A DNA stretch of 64,000 bases from DATCRE01 sp964235605 (lineage in GTDB: Bacteria > Bacteroidota > Bacteroidia > Cytophagales > Cyclobacteriaceae). Below, in pieces: positions 8,969 through 18,376 of this stretch (position 1 is the first letter of the stretch; each line of letters begins with the position of its first letter). The DNA is taken from assembly GCA_964235605.1 (NCBI GenBank), contig CAXSCR010000001.1:1-64000 (forward strand), read 5' to 3'. The position numbers and the translations under genes are program-made. The notes under the pieces are model-generated. The model made no database searches. It was not told the DNA's origin and saw nothing but the letters and a program-made list of their open reading frames with translations.

Positions 8969-11002
8969 ATGAAGAAACTTTTATTTTCTAGCTTTTTTGT
9001 TTTAGGTACAATTTGCTTTTCATCAGCACAGGTAGTGCAGTGGGCAACAAAAGTTTTAGAATTTTCATCTGAACTCACGCCTGTTCAGTATGCTGCAAAT
9101 CAAGCACTGGGCAAGCCCAACGTATTGCCAGCAGGTGGACAAAACCCAAATGCATGGACGCCGAACAAGCAAGGTCTCAAGGAGTTTTTAAAATTAGGCT
9201 TCGACAATCCCATAAACGTTCGTCAAGTTGCTATCGCAGAATCACATAATCCAAGCGCCATTGTCAGAGTGCTTGTATATGATGAGGCAGGTAATGAACA
9301 TGAAGTCAATTCACTCAAACCTAGCAAGGTAGCTTTAAAGGGTAGGATGCTAAATCTTTTTTTAGAAACGACCCCCTATAAAGTCATCGCTGTTAAAATT
9401 GAATTCGACGGTGCGGCTATTCGTGATTATTATGGTATCGATGCTGTTGCAATTTCTGACTCCAAATATCCTATCATTGCCGATATACCTAAACCTCAAT
9501 TGCTAGCTTCTGGTATTACAATAGAGCAACTTGATAAAAACGTAAACAGCGAATACAACGAACTTAATCCACTGCTCTCACCAGATGGTAAAACCCTTTA
9601 TTTCAGTCGTAGAAATCACCCTGAAAATTTGGGCGGAATTAATGACAAAGAAGATATCTGGTACAGTCAGCTAGACTCAACGGGGCATTGGCAGTTAGCG
9701 AAAAATATGCAGCAGTTTAACAATGAGTCTCCCAACTTTATCAACACCATTTCATCAGTAACGCCAGATGGAAAATCTGCCATCATTGTGCTGGGCAATA
9801 AGTACATCGATAATAATAAAATGCAAGCAGGCGTTTCCATTAGTTCTAACGTTAATGGCAGCTGGACAAAGCCGGTAGCGCTAAATATTATAAATGATTA
9901 CAACTATGATGAAAAGGCAAATTATTTTCTTACTAACAATAGACAAACGTTAATCTTGTCTGTTGAACGAGACGACTCACAGGGTGGTCGTGACTTATAT
10001 GTCAGTTTTATGAACTATGATAGTGTCTGGAGTGAGCCACTTAATTTTGGTGACATCATTAATACGGCCAGTGAAGAGTCCGCTCCCTTCTTAGCTTCCG
10101 ATGACAAAACATTATACTTCTCCTCAAATGGTTTTAGTGGCTACGGAGGCAATGATATATATGTCTCAAAACGATTAGATGATACCTGGACAAACTGGAC
10201 TGAACCAGAAAATCTTGGACCTGAAATAAACTCCCCATTAGAAGATCTATTTTTTAACATTCCTGCACTAAGTGAATACGCCTACTATTCACGTGGTGTA
10301 ACTGAAAGCAACATGGACATCTTCCGAGTTAAATTACCTATACTAAGAAACCCAGAGGCCTGGGTAACGGTGAAAGGTAAAGTTATTTACGGCACAACCG
10401 GCACTGCCCAAAGCGCAAAGATTATCTACGAGCGCTTGCCCTATGGAAAAGAGATCGGCATAGCACAAACTAATCCAAAAACAGGGGAGTATGAAATCCG
10501 CTTGCCAGCGGGGCAATTATATGGATTGCGTGCTGAAGCACAAGGAAAAATATCTGAAGCTCAGAACCTTGATATAAGGGATATCACTTCCGATATGATA
10601 CTTGATCATAAGGATTTTAATTTGTCTCCTATAAAAGTTTCTGCCATTGCTAAAAACACGTTAATTACACTTAATAATGTTTTTTTTGATTTCGATAAAG
10701 AAACATTAAAGTCTGAGTCATTCCCAGAGCTGAATCGCGTAGCTGACCTAATGAAAAAACAAACTGCTATGCAAATACAGATTGCAGGTCATACAGATGC
10801 TATCGGTACAGAGCCATATAACCTAGATCTTTCAGAGCGTAGAGCAAAATCAGTTATGAATTACCTAACGGAGAAAGCAAGCATTTCAGCCGAAAGAATT
10901 ACCGTTGTCTTTTTTGGTGAAAGTAAACCCATTGATGTTAATACCACTAAAGAAGGTCGTAAGAGAAATCGTCGGGTTGAGTTTACAATAATGAAGTTAT
11001 AG
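8969..11002 (+). CDS. OmpA-family protein with PD40 propeller repeats
   Basis: 677 residues in five parts. They are a signal peptide (1-20), a discoidin-like beta domain (about 22-165), a beta-propeller built of PD40/WD40-like repeats (about 190-460, e.g. SPDGKTLYFSRR and DDKTLYFSSNGFSGYGGNDI), a carboxypeptidase-regulatory-like domain (about 465-550) and a C-terminal OmpA domain (about 565-677). The OmpA part has the peptidoglycan-binding pattern GHTDAIG...LDLSERRAKSV...RKRNRRVEF. The propeller-CRD-OmpA order resembles PorE-type proteins of type IX secretion, but PorE also has TPRs, which are not evident here. Likely a periplasmic protein bound to peptidoglycan. The next gene starts 12 bases after the stop, so the two are probably co-transcribed. 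Confidence 0.85.
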   Translation: MKKLLFSSFFVLGTICFSSAQVVQWATKVLEFSSELTPVQYAANQALGKPNVLPAGGQNPNAWTPNKQGLKEFLKLGFDNPINVRQVAIAESHNPSAIVRVLVYDEAGNEHEVNSLKPSKVALKGRMLNLFLETTPYKVIAVKIEFDGAAIRDYYGIDAVAISDSKYPIIADIPKPQLLASGITIEQLDKNVNSEYNELNPLLSPDGKTLYFSRRNHPENLGGINDKEDIWYSQLDSTGHWQLAKNMQQFNNESPNFINTISSVTPDGKSAIIVLGNKYIDNNKMQAGVSISSNVNGSWTKPVALNIINDYNYDEKANYFLTNNRQTLILSVERDDSQGGRDLYVSFMNYDSVWSEPLNFGDIINTASEESAPFLASDDKTLYFSSNGFSGYGGNDIYVSKRLDDTWTNWTEPENLGPEINSPLEDLFFNIPALSEYAYYSRGVTESNMDIFRVKLPILRNPEAWVTVKGKVIYGTTGTAQSAKIIYERLPYGKEIGIAQTNPKTGEYEIRLPAGQLYGLRAEAQGKISEAQNLDIRDITSDMILDHKDFNLSPIKVSAIAKNTLITLNNVFFDFDKETLKSESFPELNRVADLMKKQTAMQIQIAGHTDAIGTEPYNLDLSERRAKSVMNYLTEKASISAERITVVFFGESKPIDVNTTKEGRKRNRRVEFTIMKL

Positions 11003-11014
11003 AGTAACAAGAGC

Positions 11015-11725
11015 ATGACTATGTTTTACAGGCTTGCTAACATTCTTCTATTACTACTTTTGGTCAATATCGCTTATACTCAATCGCTAGATAGCCTTAT
11101 CTATGCAGAGGGTAAAATATATAATGTGGCAACCAAGCAATTAATTTCAGCCCGCATAACTTATCAAAGCTTACCTCATGGCAACAAAGTAGGTGTGATT
11201 AATAGTGACTCATTTTCGTTTCCCATGTTCGATGGAGAAAAGTATGCCATCACGGTAGAGGCTACAGGTTTCACTCCTGCAAAATTTATGTTAGATCCGG
11301 CGGAAGCAAATAATAATAAAAAAGTTATAAAAGACATTGAGCTTACCGTTCACGAAATAAAAAGTAAAACACATGAAGTAGGGCAGTTAATGCGGTTAAA
11401 TAATTTGATCTTTCAAATTGGTAAAGCAAAAGTAGGTCCTGAATCATATGAAGAACTTAACATCATAGTAAACATGATGCGTGAAAACAAATCTATGGTT
11501 ATTCAATTAGAAGGACATACAGATTTCCAAGGTGACGCTAAGGATAATTTAAGACTTTCCAAAGAAAGGGTTGAGGCCGTAAAAGATTATTTAATATCAA
11601 AAAAAATACATAAAGCTCGTATTAAAACAAAAGCCTTTGGCGGATCTAATCCATTATCACATGACAATACCCCTGAAGCCCATCGGCTAAATCGCAGAGT
11701 CGAGCTACGGATTATTGAAAATTGA
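11015..11725 (+). CDS. small OmpA-family protein
   Basis: 236 residues with a signal peptide (about 1-23), a short carboxypeptidase-regulatory-like beta domain (about 25-115) and an OmpA peptidoglycan-binding domain (about 125-236; LEGHTDFQGD, LSKERVEAVKDYL, HRLNRRVELRI). It looks like a shortened version of the last two domains of the preceding gene (both carry the YxxLPxGxKxG element in the CRD), which suggests a tandem duplication with loss of the propeller. It lies 12 bases downstream in the same operon. Expected role: an accessory envelope anchor; no specific partner can be named. Confidence 0.82.
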   Translation: MTMFYRLANILLLLLLVNIAYTQSLDSLIYAEGKIYNVATKQLISARITYQSLPHGNKVGVINSDSFSFPMFDGEKYAITVEATGFTPAKFMLDPAEANNNKKVIKDIELTVHEIKSKTHEVGQLMRLNNLIFQIGKAKVGPESYEELNIIVNMMRENKSMVIQLEGHTDFQGDAKDNLRLSKERVEAVKDYLISKKIHKARIKTKAFGGSNPLSHDNTPEAHRLNRRVELRIIEN

Positions 11726-11836
11726 ATGTTCTCCATCTAGACATTTATAGACTCAGAACTCCTGACCTGATCGCATTAAGATGAATGCTCTGCCGAAAAC
11801 TTAGCAAAAACGGACCCTTACGGGCGGAGTTAGCAG
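11726..11836. other. intergenic, no gene seen
   Basis: Short spacer between the OmpA operon and the transposase-like remnants. It contains ACGGACCCTTACGGGCGG but no hairpin with a T-tract. Confidence 0.4.
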
Positions 11837-12412
11837 TTACGAGTGCATTTTATAAATCAGGCGCATCTGTTCCTGGAAATTGGTTTCTGTTTCATTGATT
11901 AATTGGATCAGTTCCTTCAATGCCTTATTGTATCATGGTGCCCAGAGTGAGTACATGATTATGTCCAAAGTTTTTTTCCTGATTGACTTTCATGTCTACA
12001 GGCGAGTCTATGATTTGTAGAATGAATTTTCTTTTTTCATCTTCTTCTCTTACCAGATAAGGAGCCGCTAAATTTGCTACGGCTGTTTCAGTCCGGTAGC
12101 AGATCATTTTTATGATGTTCATAATCATCTTGCTTTCTGTGGTGAGTTTGTTATACCGAATATCCTGGGGCATATCTTTTAATTTCACTCTGGGTGGTAT
12201 GGCATGAGCCTCTGTTTCAAGTTTATTGATTTGCTCATAACACATATCAATATTTTCTTTTATATCTTTTTGTTTATTGGTTAACTCGGAATTTTTTCCA
12301 GCGGTGTATCAAGGGCTTGTTCAAGTAAAGGATATAACTGTGCTCTAAGCGCCTTGCTTCTTCTTTTTCCTTCTTGATCTGGTACTTCTTGCTGCGATGT
12401 GCGATCAGGTAC
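11837..12412 (-). pseudogene. transposase-like remnant
   Basis: Minus-strand pieces in three frames. A segment about 12300-12370 reads RRSKALRAQLYPLLEQALD. An open stretch 11925-12245 contains RYNKLTTESKMIMNIIKMIC followed by YRTETAVANLAAPYL. After a frameshift near 11925, a tail at 11837-11927 reads LIQLINETETNFQEQ then MRLIYK and a stop. The NETET..RLIYK ending and the NIIKMICYRxETAVANL block resemble, from memory, C-terminal parts of Bacteroidota transposase-type proteins; I cannot name the IS family. The frameshifts and missing catalytic region mean that it is not functional. Confidence 0.5.
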
Positions 12413-12622
12413 TTAATAATAGCGGTTTGGTGTCCGCTGGTTCTTTTCCTTAAATTCGATCAACCAGAATTCCTTCTTAATCTCAATGCTGCATAGCATA
12501 TAAAAACCATTCACTGAAAAGTAATCCATCAACTCGGATGGAAAGATGTGATGTAATAATTTGATGTCTGGAGTTTCGGTATCTTTTTCCCCAAACCTAT
12601 TCCTTTTTAACTTACTCCCCAA
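12413..12622 (-). pseudogene. truncated ISAon1-type transposase N-terminal protein
   Basis: A 69-codon minus-strand ORF with the segment LLHHIFPSELMDYFSV. This resembles the start of the short N-terminal-region protein that precedes the transposase in ISAon1-type elements of Bacteroidota (pattern LLxLxLPxxLxxYFEV). The rest of that protein is missing and the sequence runs into other decayed fragments at lower coordinates. Probably a relic; the assignment rests on one motif. Confidence 0.4.
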
Positions 12623-12752
12623 CTTTTAATGCTGACCCATCCTTTCGCGTAAGGCCAGGCCATCGAGTTGATTTCTTTCTCGCTAATGACTATGTCGGTT
12701 CAATAACTGGACGTAAAAACTCAGGTTAATAAATTCACTCACGCACCCGCGA
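12623..12752. other. intergenic, no gene seen
   Basis: Spacer between the transposase-like remnant and the PorP/SprF gene stop. No hairpin or coding signal recognised. Confidence 0.4.
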
Positions 12753-13694
12753 TTAGAAATAATTTTTTCTGGGATTGAAAACATTGTAAAGCTTTCTTTC
12801 TTTTCTCATGGGAATGATGAAGTTAAGCATCATTTCATGTGACCCTCCGTTGAAATTACCAAGTTTGGAACCCACAGGCAGGTCATAGGCATATCCGAAC
12901 CTGAGTTGATCAGTAATATCGAGTTGTAATATTGCACTTATCGATTCTAACGAACGATATGAAGCGCCAATAGAAACTATACCGTTAATCAATAAGTTGG
13001 CGTTAATGTCTATTTGAACAGGAGCACCCGTTACCATTTTAACTAGAACATTCGGTTTAAACTTAAGCGATTTGCTTAAATCAAAAACATAACCACTCGT
13101 TATAAAATAATGACTTATTTGTTTCATACCCAGATCTTGCGCAGATTTATTCTGGTATGAAATTAATTGCGGCGAAGACAAGCCAGCGTAAAAATTCTTT
13201 GCGTAATAATATATACCTGCGCCTACAACAGGCGCAAAAGACTGGCTGTTCTGAGCATATATGGGATCAGATTTATCACCCAGATAAATTTTAGTTAAGG
13301 CGTTATTATAGTTAGAAAAACCACCTTGTAATCCAAAAGAAAGCCTTCCGTATTTGCCTACAGGAATGCGGTATGCGTAAGCAAAATTAACGTTGATTTG
13401 CTTTGTTACTCCGATAAGGTCGTTACTAAACACAAAGCCCAATGCTACTTTTCTTTTTTTCTTAAGCGGGGAATGTGCACTGAAAGTTTGTGTGCTGGGT
13501 GATCCCTTCATTCCAGTCCATTGTTTTCTGAATAAGGTTGAAAAGCTTAATGCCTCATGACTTCCTGCATATGCGGGATTTAATGCCAGTCCATTAAACA
13601 TATATTGTGAATACATGCCTTGCTGCTGGGCAGATGATTTTGTGTTAAGAAACAGGCACGGTGCAAGTAACAGAACATATAATAATTTTTTCAT
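12753..13694 (-). CDS. type IX secretion system membrane protein, PorP/SprF family
   Basis: A PorP/SprF-family outer-membrane beta-barrel of 313 residues. The signal peptide (MKKLLYVLLLAPCLFL...SSAQ) is followed by the family-typical start QQGMYSQYMFNGLALNPAYAGS and by repeated amphipathic strands. PorP/SprF proteins insert in the outer membrane and work with type B-signal T9SS substrates, often encoded directly upstream. That is the case here: the giant type B protein ends 76 bases before this start on the same strand. I chose the ATG at 13694 because it opens the signal peptide; an upstream ATG (13718) and a TTG (13742) would add residues before it. Confidence 0.92.
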   Translation of the reverse strand: MKKLLYVLLLAPCLFLNTKSSAQQQGMYSQYMFNGLALNPAYAGSHEALSFSTLFRKQWTGMKGSPSTQTFSAHSPLKKKRKVALGFVFSNDLIGVTKQINVNFAYAYRIPVGKYGRLSFGLQGGFSNYNNALTKIYLGDKSDPIYAQNSQSFAPVVGAGIYYYAKNFYAGLSSPQLISYQNKSAQDLGMKQISHYFITSGYVFDLSKSLKFKPNVLVKMVTGAPVQIDINANLLINGIVSIGASYRSLESISAILQLDITDQLRFGYAYDLPVGSKLGNFNGGSHEMMLNFIIPMRKERKLYNVFNPRKNYF

Positions 13695-13770
13695 ATTTAA
13701 TTCATTTAAATTTGACATGATTAAGTTTTTCAAGTATTCCAAATTACTTTCAATACCCGATTAACAGCAT

Positions 13771-16700
13771 TTACCTGTACACAAGAACATATCCGGTATG
13801 TGCTTTTGTACCATTCCCTAAATCTATTATGAAGAAGTATGTTCCGTCCGGACAATTATTATCACCTAAAACCAGCCCAAAATTTGATTTTCCCCGCCAA
13901 ACTTTATCACGGGAATTATAGCCTTGTATTTCACAAATCTTATTTCCCCAACGGTTAAAAACCTGAACATTATTGTTTGGATATTCATCGATAAAAGATA
14001 TCTCCCAGAAATCGTTATTTCCGTCATCATTGGGAGAAAAGCCTTCTAGTATTTTAATACAACGATCATCGTCATCAAGATAATTTAGTATGGTATCACT
14101 GTCACAATCCTGTACGCCTTCCATCGCATCCAGCTTATCATCATTATCGCTATCCAGATCCAGATAATTTGAGAGTCCGTCATTATCGGTATCTACTGGT
14201 ATTTGCGGGTTAGTTCCAACTTCTATGGCATCAGGTATACCATCATTATCTGAGTCCGTATCCTGGTAATTTGGGGTTCCATCATTATCAGTATCTATTG
14301 GACTATCCGAATTTCCAATTTCTATTTCATCAATTATACGGTCGCCATCTGTATCTGACGATGCGGGGACATTTACAAATACCGCGATGGTAGATAACAT
14401 TGAAATTGCACCTTTATCATCGCAAATGGTATAAGATATTGAAGTTGCCCCTGTGAAATCGGGTAATGGTATATACGTAACTTCTCCTGAAGCATTGACA
14501 CGCCAGCTCCCCGAGGCTCCCGTAAAAGTATTTTGGATGCCAGCGACGGCAGGGTTTAAGTCGATCGAAGCCAAATTTATTATTCCATCAGCATCTGTGT
14601 CATTTGTAATAACATTTATTGAAACAGGTGTATTTTGTGTTGTAGTAGCGTTATCAATTTTAGCTACAGGAATTGCATTGGCGGAGTTAATGGTGATATT
14701 TCTTGTTGCTATATTACTAATTGCTACGCCATCATTAATCGTAAATTTAACCGTTCTCGTAGCCGTAGATGAACCGGTAGTATTTGTGTTTCGATACGTG
14801 ATAGCGCGTAAAGCAACCTGATAATTCGCCAATGAAGAAAGGCCTGATAAAGTCAATGTACCTGTAGCAGGATCAAAAGTACCTATGATGTTATTTGCAG
14901 GGGCAAAGGCTAAAATGTCTTCACCAGTAGCATATCCTATAGCAATTTGAATCACAGCGCCACTAAGATTAGCATTATCAGGATCAGAAGCCGTAATAGA
15001 TGCTGTTATGGTTGTTGCCGTTTGCCCTTGCGCGTAGTTCAGCGCAGCGGCTTCAATAGTTTGAAGCACCGGCGCATCGTTTACAGGCGTAACGGTTATT
15101 GAAATAGTAGCAGCGTTAGAANNNNNNNNNNNNNNNNNNNNNNNNNNNNNNNNNNNNNNNNNNNNNNNNNNNNNNNNNNNNNNNNNNNNNNNNNNNNNNN
15201 NNNNNNNNNNNNNNNNNNNNNCAGGTGTATCTTCTGAAGTTGATTGTGTATCGTTAACAGCCACCGGCGCATCGTTAACAGCAGTGATGGTAATGTCTCT
15301 CGTAACAATAATACTATTGAGCGCGCCATCGTTAAGGGTAAAGCTAACAGTTCGGGTAGTAGTGGATGGGTTATTATTATTTGAATTTTGATAGGTAACA
15401 GAAAGCAAAGCCGCACGGTAATTAGCCTTACTACTACTGCCAGTTAAAGATAATATGCCGGTTGCAGGATTAAAAGAACCAGAAATGCTGCCCACAGGTG
15501 TAAAGCTAAATACGTCTTCACCACTTACAAATCCAGAAGTTATTTTAACAGTAGCGCTGGCAATATTGGCGTTATCTACATCAGTAACGGTTATACTGGA
15601 AGTAATGGCAGTAGCAGCCTGACCTTCTGTATAACTTAAAGCGGTGCCTTCTACACCACCTGACACCGGCGCATTATTGACCCTGGTTACTATTATATCC
15701 CTTACAATGAAATCACTATAATAGCTGTTAACTTCCGGGTTAGGGTAGCCTTTCGCATTATAAACCCACATCTTTAGAATTCGGGTAACTGTAGAGGGAT
15801 TAAAGCTCGTATTTTGATAGGTAATAGAACGTAGCACTGCCAGGTAATCGGCCTTCGTAGCAACTCCAGAGAAAGTAATCCGACCGTAGGTAGCATCGAC
15901 GGAGGCAGTAATACCACTCACAGGGGTAAAAGCTAAAACATCTTCGCTGCTCACATAGTTTGTAAGATAAATAACTGCGTCCTTAAAATTTTCATTTGTA
16001 TAATCTGAAATGGTAAGGTTTGGAGCAATAGCCACAGCATTACTTCCTTCGGTATAGTTCAACGCAGAACTTTCTCCGCTGTTAAGGTTAGGTGGATCTA
16101 TCGTATTAATCGTTAGCGTTTCTGGAACTGGAGTAGTTAGTGCATTGCTAGCTCTCAATTCGAAAACCTTTGAAAAGTGACTACTTGTATGGTCATTTTG
16201 GTAGGTTGCCGATTGTATAACAGCGTTATATTCGCTTTGGGTTGCTGCTCCGCTAAAAGTAAGCATGCCTGCAGCAGCATTCCATGTAACGGTAACATTA
16301 GCGCTGCTCACAGCGCTTAAAATATCTTCACTATTTACATAATTCGTTGAAATAACAATGGTAGCAGATGTTATCATGGCATCATCCCTATCAAGTATCC
16401 GCTCGTTCACAAAAACGTATTGAGCTCCAGCGCCAAGATAATATGGAGCCACGTAGCCATTATTGTACGAACCAAAAAGAGGGGGATCATCAACCGCAGT
16501 AATGGATATGTTCCGTGTAACGCTGTTACTGTTAGCGGTTCCATCATTTACTGTAAAGGTTACTGTTCGTGTGCCTGCAGTAATATTGTCATAGCTCAAA
16601 TTCTGATAAAGCACATTCCTTAAAGCAGTGCGATAACTTGCCAAAGACGCAGTTCCAGAAAAAGTTACCTTCCCTGTAGCATAATCCGCAAACACGGTGA

Positions 16701-17145
16701 TGCCGGAGGGGAGACCGGTTATTGAAATTCGGTCTTCGGAAGGCACAAAACCGGATGTAATCTGCACAGTAGCGCTAACCAGCGTTGTGTTATCCACATC
16801 TGACACGGTAATCGAAGAAGTAATTACGGGTGATAATTGATGCTCCACAAAATTTAAAGTTGTGCTTTCAATACCTCCTAATATGGGAGCAAGCAGTAAA
16901 TTTGGCGTACTAAGCTTATTTGTCCTCCCTGAAATGGAAGATGTTTTTGGAGACAGCGTTATTTTTTCACTAGACAATTCTTTGTCAAGGTTTTTACCTT
17001 TATTGATATTACTTATAGCAACGCCGGCGATTAAACCGAACGGTGATAAACAGTACATTGTAAACATGGAAATACAAAAAACCTTACTTTCCATTAGAAA
17101 GAAGTTAAGAGCTTGTTTCTTATTATTTTTTATACTGCGTATCAT
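13771..17145 (-). CDS. giant repeat surface protein with T9SS type B sorting domain (contains assembly gap)
   Basis: About 1124 residues from the ATG at 17145. There is an N-terminal hydrophobic export segment, then tandem beta-sandwich modules of about 125-145 residues. Each has the pattern ...YTEG..ATAITSSITV.DVDN..ATV.ITSGFV..ED...GI..FSG.A....Y..AL..VTYQN, i.e. cadherin/Ig-like repeats. A set of thrombospondin-3-like calcium-binding repeats follows (DTDNDGTPNYQDTDSDNDGI). The final about 90 residues carry the gliding-motility-associated type B domain (FSPNDDGNNDFW, VFNRWGNKI, PDGTYFFIIDLG). Predicted cell-surface adhesin exported by T9SS. A 100-N gap lies inside the repeats; the frame is consistent on both sides, but the true number of modules is unknown. 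PorP/SprF follows in the same operon. Confidence 0.88.
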   Translation of the reverse strand: MIRSIKNNKKQALNFFLMESKVFCISMFTMYCLSPFGLIAGVAISNINKGKNLDKELSSEKITLSPKTSSISGRTNKLSTPNLLLAPILGGIESTTLNFVEHQLSPVITSSITVSDVDNTTLVSATVQITSGFVPSEDRISITGLPSGITVFADYATGKVTFSGTASLASYRTALRNVLYQNLSYDNITAGTRTVTFTVNDGTANSNSVTRNISITAVDDPPLFGSYNNGYVAPYYLGAGAQYVFVNERILDRDDAMITSATIVISTNYVNSEDILSAVSSANVTVTWNAAAGMLTFSGAATQSEYNAVIQSATYQNDHTSSHFSKVFELRASNALTTPVPETLTINTIDPPNLNSGESSALNYTEGSNAVAIAPNLTISDYTNENFKDAVIYLTNYVSSEDVLAFTPVSGITASVDATYGRITFSGVATKADYLAVLRSITYQNTSFNPSTVTRILKMWVYNAKGYPNPEVNSYYSDFIVRDIIVTRVNNAPVSGGVEGTALSYTEGQAATAITSSITVTDVDNANIASATVKITSGFVSGEDVFSFTPVGSISGSFNPATGILSLTGSSSKANYRAALLSVTYQNSNNNNPSTTTRTVSFTLNDGALNSIIVTRDITITAVNDAPVAVNDTQSTSEDTPXXXXXXXXXXXXXXXXXXXXXXXXXXXXXXXXXXSNAATISITVTPVNDAPVLQTIEAAALNYAQGQTATTITASITASDPDNANLSGAVIQIAIGYATGEDILAFAPANNIIGTFDPATGTLTLSGLSSLANYQVALRAITYRNTNTTGSSTATRTVKFTINDGVAISNIATRNITINSANAIPVAKIDNATTTQNTPVSINVITNDTDADGIINLASIDLNPAVAGIQNTFTGASGSWRVNASGEVTYIPLPDFTGATSISYTICDDKGAISMLSTIAVFVNVPASSDTDGDRIIDEIEIGNSDSPIDTDNDGTPNYQDTDSDNDGIPDAIEVGTNPQIPVDTDNDGLSNYLDLDSDNDDKLDAMEGVQDCDSDTILNYLDDDDRCIKILEGFSPNDDGNNDFWEISFIDEYPNNNVQVFNRWGNKICEIQGYNSRDKVWRGKSNFGLVLGDNNCPDGTYFFIIDLGNGTKAHTGYVLVYR
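15122..15221. other. assembly gap (100 N)
   Basis: Exactly 100 N, the conventional length for a gap of unknown size. It lies inside the repeat region of the T9SS surface protein, right after an AVNDTQSTSEDTP module start, so collapsed tandem repeats are the likely cause. The real missing length cannot be inferred. Confidence 0.98.
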
Positions 17146-17238
17146 AATGATTTGATTAGATGTAGTTTTGAATTCTAACACACGCCGAATAAGGAACCTG
17201 TTAATTGTACAGACTATTCTTGAAGCTATGATGACCAT

Positions 17239-18039
17239 GTTTTGTACAAGCCCTTATTATATATGGGCGTAATTCATTAAACCTGTTTTGTTTACAAATG
17301 CCATTCTGTATAGCACATAATGTTGTTTTACAGAATACACGAATCAGCGGAAATACCAAGTATAAAATGCTCATATCCAAATAACTTTGGACATGTAAGA
17401 TTCCATTATTATTCCAAATGTTACTGAATGCTATTTCAACGCGGTGACAAAGCTTTATGTGCGTTAATAATTGATTTCTGTAAGAAAAATTCCCATTATA
17501 AACAATGTAAATCTCAAAATGAGATGTAATAATTTAACATTGATCAGATAAATATTCATAAATGTATAAAGGCTGTGTCATACATTTTATGTGTGTATTT
17601 ATTTACTTGTACTAACTAATCTAATCTGGCTGTAATAGATTTTTGGCCCTAAAACTAATGTCTATGGTAAGAATATTTTTTTGTCGTCTCTTTAAAACTC
17701 AGACCTGTTAAAAAACGATGGCTTTGTTAATTGAAGTGCAAATTGATATATTTCTATACTGTTCATGACTGAAAGATATTGCCCCAACCATATTTCCATA
17801 ATAAATCATATAGAACCAGATTTTTTTAATATAAAAGAAAATAAGGCTGCAGGTGTAGTACGCTGTAGAATGGAGTTGATGCCTTTAATCTACTTTGTCA
17901 AGCTACCATTTTAGTTGATTTTTGATTTGTTCTTGGTATTTGGTATATGATCAATTAGTTTATTAATCACTTGGTCAATGGAATGGATGAGGTGGCCGTT
18001 GTTTGATACGTTATTTAAAGAACTATTTACTATAATAGT
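17239..18039. other. AT-rich intergenic region, no gene seen
   Basis: About 800 bases with very high AT content upstream of the T9SS gene. No open frame with coding character, RNA gene or strong hairpin was recognised. It must hold the promoter for the divergent minus-strand surface-protein operon, but no clear element could be picked out. Confidence 0.4.
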
Positions 18040-18286
18040 TAGGAGAAGCAACAAGCGGACTCGGACTAAGCCATAATAGTAGAGATATTTCGGTAAACTT
18101 AGAAAGAGAGAAGGGCTTAGATTGTTTCAGTAAGAGTAAATTGAAACAACCAATTAATGGGATGAAGCCAGAATAAATTACAAAGTCGTTACCTGTAACG
18201 AAGCGAATGGTGTGGGAGCTTATAAGCAGGTCAAACGAAATGGAGACACTGCAGGTGTTGATAAGGAAAACTTAGACTATCATTAA
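18040..18286 (+). pseudogene. group II intron reverse transcriptase remnant (5' part)
   Basis: One frame ending at a TAA (18284-18286) reads NYKVVTCNEANGVGAYKQV followed by KRNGDTAGVDKENLDYH. The (W/G)xAYKxVKxNxGxAGVDK pattern is the N-terminal block of group II intron-encoded reverse transcriptase/maturases. The preceding bases (about 18040-18180, GGACTCGGACTAAGCCATAA...) resemble the intron sequence usually found before that ORF. Everything downstream (RT core, maturase, intron 3' end) is missing. It is a truncated, dead copy. Confidence 0.65.
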
Positions 18287-18376
18287 GATTGAAACTAACA
18301 AGCTAATACGCATTCGGTATTTAAAGCTTCGGGCTTAAACATTAGGCAAACGTGGTGCAATTGGGTAATTTTAGTA

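Noticed and set aside
14453..14821. Plus-strand 122-codon ORF opposite the T9SS surface protein
   Set aside because: Antisense shadow of a repetitive beta-protein gene; hydrophobic composition arises from complementing Thr/Asn-rich codons.
13771..17145. Tandem modules considered as a CRISPR-like array
   Set aside because: The repeats are about 400 bp protein-coding modules with divergence, not short identical repeats with spacers. No CRISPR array or cas gene was seen anywhere in the window.
17239..18039. Possible small RNA or hidden gene in the AT-rich spacer
   Set aside because: No hairpin with T-tract, no conserved pattern and no open frame of coding character could be found.
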